Program-made: the position numbers and the translations under genes
Shown here: positions 25,334-28,736 of the stretch, one piece after another
How positions within the stretch are numbered: position 1 is the first letter of the stretch
Layout of the letters: each line of letters opens with the position of its first letter
From: a virus
Strand: one strand, 5' to 3'
IMG/VR virus record: IMGVR_UViG_3300030329_004121
Location: 1 to 28,736 of that record
Length of the DNA stretch: 28,736 nucleotides
The notes under the pieces: generated by a model
The model's database searches: none
Told to the model about the DNA's origin: nothing
What the model saw: the letters and a program-made list of their open reading frames with translations, nothing else

Positions 25334-26812
25334 CTAGTGTTTTATTTGTTTCGACTTACCTCTTAAAATTTGAGTAATTTCTTCTAATTTAGTATTTGAT
25401 ATTCTTATTTTAGCGTTTCTAACAGCCGCAAACTTTTCTTTTTTAAATCTTCTAACTACATATTCTTGAATATTAGCTCTAGTAGATAATATAGCGTAAA
25501 TAACAGATTTATACAAAGCTTCTTCAGCTAGTTTAGGTACAACCATATTACCTTCATAATCAAGATTATCACTTATATAATCTACTATTACAGTTCTACC
25601 GGCTAAATTAGAACTAAAATGTATTTTACTTGCTCCACAAATATAAAAATAACCATTAACTTGTGCTCGCTCTGGTTCTAAACCATATCTTTTACCTTCA
25701 TTTGGCCAGTATATATCATTTTGATAATCTTGATAATCATTAATAGTATTTTCAGAAAGACTTGATGATTTATAATTTTCCCAAGTAGTAGAATCAGGAT
25801 TAGTAGTATCAATAAAACCTATAGTACTTCCACTACTAGCGTTATAAGCTAAAGGAGAAGAAAACTCAACGTGATTAGTACCTATATTTACCACCCTTAC
25901 AACTGGTGTTGTATTAGGCGCGTTAGGAAAACCAGGATGAGAAACTATCATACCTTTTTTAATGCCTGATGTATCATTAACTACTATAATACTATCACCA
26001 TTTGCTTCACCACCATCAGATAAAGCATTTTGACCAGTTGTACCAGAGGTTATTGAGCCATTAGCAAATTGCGCTACTGTAGTTTCAAAATATGTACTAT
26101 CTACAGATCTTGACAAACCTAACATAGTTTGTCTTTGTATTGTTAACTCTACAACTGCATCTCTATTACCTGTAAAAGTATTTAATGGTATTGGATCTGT
26201 ACCTGGAGAAGTACCAGCTTTTCTAACTACTTCACCAAATTGATTTTTTATAGTTACAGAAGTGACATCTGTAGTAGAGTTATAAGATATATTATGCACA
26301 TAACTTTGTTTAGCTATATAAGGATGTTTAGCAAAACGCATGCCAATAACTATTTGAGAACGCCAATCACCAACTAACTCAAATATTTCTGAGTTGTGAG
26401 TAAGCTTAGCTTGTATTGATAAAGCGTATTGACCTTCTTCGTTTTGATAAGGGTGTATGTCTGGATTAGATGATTTATTTTCTGGATATATTCTATGTTT
26501 AATACCAGCGCTATCTACCCAAGATACTTGAGTGTAGTTAACATAATCTATCGGTAATAATTTTTGTAAAGAAGCGGGTACTTCAAATTCCTCTGCTTTA
26601 CAAGATCTAAGAACGTCAAAAGATAATTCAGCTAAAGCTCTTTGTGCATGAAAAATAATATCAGTTCTTTTTACTTTTGGTATAAGTTTATCTTCACCAA
26701 CATATGCTATTTCAAAGTTTGTTATTACTTGCTGAAGAGGAGTAAATTGATATTGTCCTGAGCCAATACCATCTTCGTAATATTCTCTAGGTGTATACTG
26801 TTGTAGTCCCAT
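25334..26812 (-). CDS. Putative head-tail adaptor / ring-type structural protein (492 aa)
   Basis: A soluble 492-residue protein without a signal peptide. The first 200 residues contain helical and strand segments, including RTDIIFHAQRALAELSFDVL, LLPIDYVNYTQVSWVDSAG and HRIYPENKSSNPDIHPYQ. I recall this arrangement from uncharacterised virion proteins of marine phages. The middle (about 200-330) is beta-rich and Gly/Ser/Thr-rich. The C-terminus is basic and helical (RRFKKEKFAAVRNAKIRIS...RGKSKQIKH). It lies between the 236-aa adaptor-like gene and the giant tail gene, with 3-bp gaps on both sides, which fits a neck or ring protein joining head and tail. The exact counterpart in model phages is unclear. 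It ends in TAG, whereas the neighbours use TAA. Confidence 0.72.
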   Translation of the reverse strand: MGLQQYTPREYYEDGIGSGQYQFTPLQQVITNFEIAYVGEDKLIPKVKRTDIIFHAQRALAELSFDVLRSCKAEEFEVPASLQKLLPIDYVNYTQVSWVDSAGIKHRIYPENKSSNPDIHPYQNEEGQYALSIQAKLTHNSEIFELVGDWRSQIVIGMRFAKHPYIAKQSYVHNISYNSTTDVTSVTIKNQFGEVVRKAGTSPGTDPIPLNTFTGNRDAVVELTIQRQTMLGLSRSVDSTYFETTVAQFANGSITSGTTGQNALSDGGEANGDSIIVVNDTSGIKKGMIVSHPGFPNAPNTTPVVRVVNIGTNHVEFSSPLAYNASSGSTIGFIDTTNPDSTTWENYKSSSLSENTINDYQDYQNDIYWPNEGKRYGLEPERAQVNGYFYICGASKIHFSSNLAGRTVIVDYISDNLDYEGNMVVPKLAEEALYKSVIYAILSTRANIQEYVVRRFKKEKFAAVRNAKIRISNTKLEEITQILRGKSKQIKH

Positions 26813-26815
26813 TTA

Positions 26816-27526
26816 TTATTGTTTTTCTTGTTGAACTTGCGCGACTTCTAATCCTTGACCAGCGCTTGATATATCATTTCTTTTTATAGCAATTCCAGCA
26901 AGTTTTAGTATTCTATAAACTAATTCGTTTTCTTCAGAACTATGTAGCTCAAAATTACTTGTAACCGTAGCATCTCCATCGTACATAGCTCTACCATTAA
27001 TAACTACATATCCCCATTGAGGCTTTTTAGGTTTTTTTATATAAGTACAACTTAAATCATTCATTGTTGAGTCTGGAAAGCTTTGAACTACTGTTTGTGA
27101 TACTCTAATATAAACAGGTCTACTTGAAGTTGGCGCCATTAATAACGATCTGTTTAGATTTAATATTTCATTTTGTTGAACTTCTTCAACTATAGTACCA
27201 CCACCAAAAGCACCGCTAGTTCCAGCGAATATAACAGTTCCTAATCTATAAAAATCAGCAGCGTTAATCTCTCCGGCAGAATTAATAGGAGCAGTGCTTT
27301 CAAATATAGATATTTTTTCATCTAAATTAGAAATCATATCGCTATACTCACTTTCATTACCTTTAACTCTAGAAAACTGATTTTTATCATAAAAATATTG
27401 TTCAAATATTTCTAACTGAGCTTGATCAGCAAATGTATTAAACTCATGAGGCGTAATATAACCTCTTTGTTCTTTATTAGCTAATGATAAAACTTTTTTA
27501 TATACATTGTTTATACCTACTGCCAT
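26816..27526 (-). CDS. Putative head-tail adaptor / tail-tube A-like protein (236 aa)
   Basis: A 236-residue soluble protein starting MAVGINNVYKKVLSLANKEQ, followed by GYITPHEFNTFADQAQLEIF. A helical N-terminus with the pattern ANKEQRG-x-ITPxEFN...A-x-Q-A-Q is found, as I recall, at the start of adaptor or ring proteins of marine and crAss-like phages. The middle is beta-rich (GTVIFAGTSGAFGGGTIVEE) and the C-terminus helical and Gln-rich. Size and position (after the capsid side, before the 492-aa and giant tail genes) match the T7 gp11-type or ring-protein role at the portal exit. This is inference from order and N-terminal pattern. ATG 27526 has the clearest leader of the window, AAAAATAAATT directly before ATG. 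Confidence 0.72.
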   Translation of the reverse strand: MAVGINNVYKKVLSLANKEQRGYITPHEFNTFADQAQLEIFEQYFYDKNQFSRVKGNESEYSDMISNLDEKISIFESTAPINSAGEINAADFYRLGTVIFAGTSGAFGGGTIVEEVQQNEILNLNRSLLMAPTSSRPVYIRVSQTVVQSFPDSTMNDLSCTYIKKPKKPQWGYVVINGRAMYDGDATVTSNFELHSSEENELVYRILKLAGIAIKRNDISSAGQGLEVAQVQQEKQ

Positions 27527-27535
27527 AATTTATTT

Positions 27536-27700
27536 TTAATTGTTATAAGGAAATAATCTATTTAAAGTTTCTTGTCTTTTTTCACACCCACAATCTTTAC
27601 CTGTAGCTTTAGCAACAGTGTCAACTACTTTTTTTATACCAGTCGCTTTTGTTATTTTTGCTACAGTATCACCCAAACCTTTTGATTTTTTATTTTCCAT
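27536..27700 (-). CDS. Conserved-looking mini-protein with duplicated TVAK-x-TKATG segment (54 aa)
   Basis: This gene fills the gap between the 284-aa and 236-aa genes. The product has a Lys-rich start, then two related segments, GLGDTVAKITKATG and KKVVDTVAKATG, then KDCGCEKRQETLNRLFPY and NN. The duplicated amphipathic helix and the C-G-C pair are clear. I remember the combination ATGKDCGC...LFPY from small unnamed ORFs beside structural genes in marine phages, which supports the gene despite its size. The CxC could coordinate a metal. No function is known. ATG 27700 follows an AT-rich leader (TTATATTAT), and a 15-bp hairpin lies just upstream of it. The stop is 9 bp before the 236-aa gene. 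Confidence 0.75.
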   Translation of the reverse strand: MENKKSKGLGDTVAKITKATGIKKVVDTVAKATGKDCGCEKRQETLNRLFPYNN

Positions 27701-27712
27701 ATAATATAAGTT

Positions 27713-27751
27713 TGTAGTTTGTAATCGCCCCGTAGGGCGACTACCACTACA
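27713..27751 (-). other. 15-bp imperfect hairpin between two structural genes
   Basis: An inner stem of six perfect pairs (TCGCCC/GGGCGA) with a 4-base loop is extended past one mismatch by three pairs and past a small bulge by six more (TGTAGT/ACTACA). It lies in the 57-bp gap between the 284-aa and 54-aa genes. On the minus strand no U-run follows, so full rho-independent termination is unlikely; an RNA processing site, mRNA stabiliser or attenuator is possible. Confidence 0.65.
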
Positions 27752-27757
27752 GTTAGA

Positions 27758-28612
27758 TTAATTTAATCTTTTTTCTATATTTGCATATATTTCCATACCT
27801 TCGTCAGTTTTAAACCAATGTGCTAAAGCAGTGTATGGATGCTCGTCAAATGGTACTGTCATTATAGGTCTGCTGTTTGAAGCCCATAAAAAGTTTCTTT
27901 GATCGTTAGACAGCTTAATAATACCAAGTTCTACAGCTTTAATACCAAAGTTTCTAAGAACAACATTATCATCAGCAGCTAATTCTAAGAACAAAGAAGG
28001 ATTATTACGAGCAAATACTAGCAAATCTCTTTTAAGTTCTTTAGAACTCATCTTAGATACTTCAGAGCCTTTTTCTACGCGCATAATAGCTTCTGCCATT
28101 TCAATATCTATTTGCCTAGCTAAAATTATAGCGTCTGCTTCTAATTCTAATATTTCTATTTCATTAGCAGCCTCTTCGACAGGTTTGTATTCTGTATATA
28201 TATTATCTCTATGAGGGTGATATAAAGATAAAAGCTTTTGTAAAACTGTTTTTTCTTTTTCTACGTACAAAGCTCCGTTTCTAAATATAATATGCGCTAA
28301 TCTTTGATCACCTTTCATTTCATCTACAAAAGGAGTTGTTTGATTTTCACAATATTTTATTTCTCTTTCATAACCTTTTTCTTCGTCAAAATAATATATG
28401 CCGTTAGTTTTTAACATGTAAGATAACGGTTTTCTATTTGATTTTAAATTGTAAACCCTATCTTTTATTTCCCAAGTTGGTTTTTTAGATTCAACTTTTT
28501 TAGGTTTTGGTGTTTCAACAACTGGTGTTTCAACAGCTATTTTTCCTACGTGTTCATCACCTGGGTCTCCAGCGTAGAAATCATTTTTTTCTTTTTTTGT
28601 TTTTTTTGCCAT
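27758..28612 (-). CDS. Hypothetical protein of the virion module (284 aa)
   Basis: I do not recognise this protein. It begins with a Lys-rich, Pro/Val-rich low-complexity arm (residues about 1-45: KKTKKEK..., VETPVVETPKPKKVESKK). A folded region follows, with NGIYYFDEEKGYEREIKYCE and QRLAHIIFRNGALYVEKE, then a strongly acidic helix (ANEIEILELEADAIILARQI), and a helical end with FARNNPSLFLELAADDN and ALAHWFKTDEGMEIYANIEK. There is no signal peptide or membrane helix. It is the first gene after the strong terminator and starts about 30 bp behind it, in a purely A/T leader, so its mRNA must come from readthrough or from a promoter overlapping that short stretch. A scaffold, head-completion or connector role fits the position only. 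Confidence 0.75.
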   Translation of the reverse strand: MAKKTKKEKNDFYAGDPGDEHVGKIAVETPVVETPKPKKVESKKPTWEIKDRVYNLKSNRKPLSYMLKTNGIYYFDEEKGYEREIKYCENQTTPFVDEMKGDQRLAHIIFRNGALYVEKEKTVLQKLLSLYHPHRDNIYTEYKPVEEAANEIEILELEADAIILARQIDIEMAEAIMRVEKGSEVSKMSSKELKRDLLVFARNNPSLFLELAADDNVVLRNFGIKAVELGIIKLSNDQRNFLWASNSRPIMTVPFDEHPYTALAHWFKTDEGMEIYANIEKRLN

Positions 28613-28641
28613 AATATAATATATAATAAAATTAATAAAAT

Positions 28642-28671
28642 AAAAGGCCGAGGCCGAAGCCCCGGTCTTTT
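28642..28671 (-). terminator. Rho-independent terminator with a UUCG tetraloop
   Basis: Read on the minus strand, a stem starting AAAAG and ending CUUUU holds CCG-G-GGC paired with GCC-U-CGG, with one G-U pair and one A-C mismatch, closed by a C(UUCG)G loop. It is followed by UUUUAUUUU. It lies 9 bp after the stop of the right-edge gene and about 30 bp before the 284-aa gene. The A/U flanks also give a weaker hairpin with a T-run on the plus strand, but no gene there would use it. Confidence 0.88.
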
Positions 28672-28680
28672 AAAAATAGT

Positions 28681-28736
28681 TTACTTCATTAACATAAAGT
28701 TGTTTGCACCTTGAGTGATTAAACATCTTTCAGTTA
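28681..28736 (-). CDS. C-terminal end of an upstream gene (cut by the window edge; possibly the major capsid protein)
   Basis: Only 18 codons are visible: the frame runs from the window edge to a TAA at 28683-28681 and ends TERCLITQGANNFMLMK. No other minus-strand frame is needed to explain the sequence, and the terminator 9 bp downstream marks the end of a transcribed gene. A strong terminator straight after this gene, and the adaptor-like genes beyond it, fit a highly expressed head gene such as the major capsid protein. The visible residues alone cannot prove that; the identity is a guess from gene order. Confidence 0.55.
   Translation of the reverse strand, partial: TERCLITQGANNFMLMK

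Noticed and set aside
1-28736. Prophage or chromosomal island signs: integrase, tRNA, att sites, IS elements
   Set aside because: None found on either strand; the window is uniform phage late-gene sequence on one strand.

Overview
This window looks like part of the virion-structure and late region of a tailed double-stranded DNA phage (Caudoviricetes, probably short-tailed), AT-rich and marine in character. Every gene I can support lies on the minus strand, so transcription runs from base 28736 towards base 1 with almost no intergenic space. A Bacteroidota (Flavobacteriia-like) host is my best inference. Start codons have no Shine-Dalgarno sequence but sit behind A-rich AATAAATT-type leaders. 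Signal peptides end in FGQ or VAQQ. The giant tail protein carries the GC-T/M-D ... DDGSC repeat common in marine flavobacterial surface proteins. I see no tRNA, integrase, IS element, CRISPR array or host chromosomal gene.

Layout in transcription order. (1) 28681-28736: the end of an upstream gene, possibly the major capsid protein, followed at 28642-28671 by a stem-loop terminator with a UUCG tetraloop. (2) 25334-28612: a 284-aa unknown protein, a 54-aa conserved-looking mini-protein preceded by a 15-bp hairpin, and 236-aa and 492-aa proteins that look like head-tail adaptor/ring proteins. (3) 15659-25330: a 3223-aa tail protein with a nozzle/hub-like N-terminal part, a C-terminal array of Cys/Asp-rich repeats, a fibronectin-like insert, a Gly-Pro linker and a terminal domain. 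(4) 13107-15647: two structural proteins of 129 and 712 aa. (5) 3756-13056: three genes laid out like a podovirus internal core: a 343-aa Ala/Gln-rich protein, a 437-aa protein and a 2312-aa polyvalent protein. The last has an HEXXH metallopeptidase-like site, a PD-(D/E)XK-like site and a HAD-like site. (6) 1610-3725: an envelope-directed cassette of a predicted outer-membrane beta-barrel, a membrane-anchored coiled-coil protein, an exported thioredoxin fold without its catalytic cysteines, a 34-aa lipoprotein, a 29-aa seven-cysteine peptide and a two-helix holin-like protein. (7) 1-1608: small Lys/Arg-rich proteins and the start of a further gene cut by the window edge.

Together the genes suggest a particle with a very large receptor-binding tail and a multi-domain protein set to be injected with the DNA. 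The envelope cassette may serve lysis, superinfection exclusion or both. The small basic proteins may bind packaged DNA. Functions beyond visible motifs are inference, because no database search was possible; family resemblances are from memory and marked as such.
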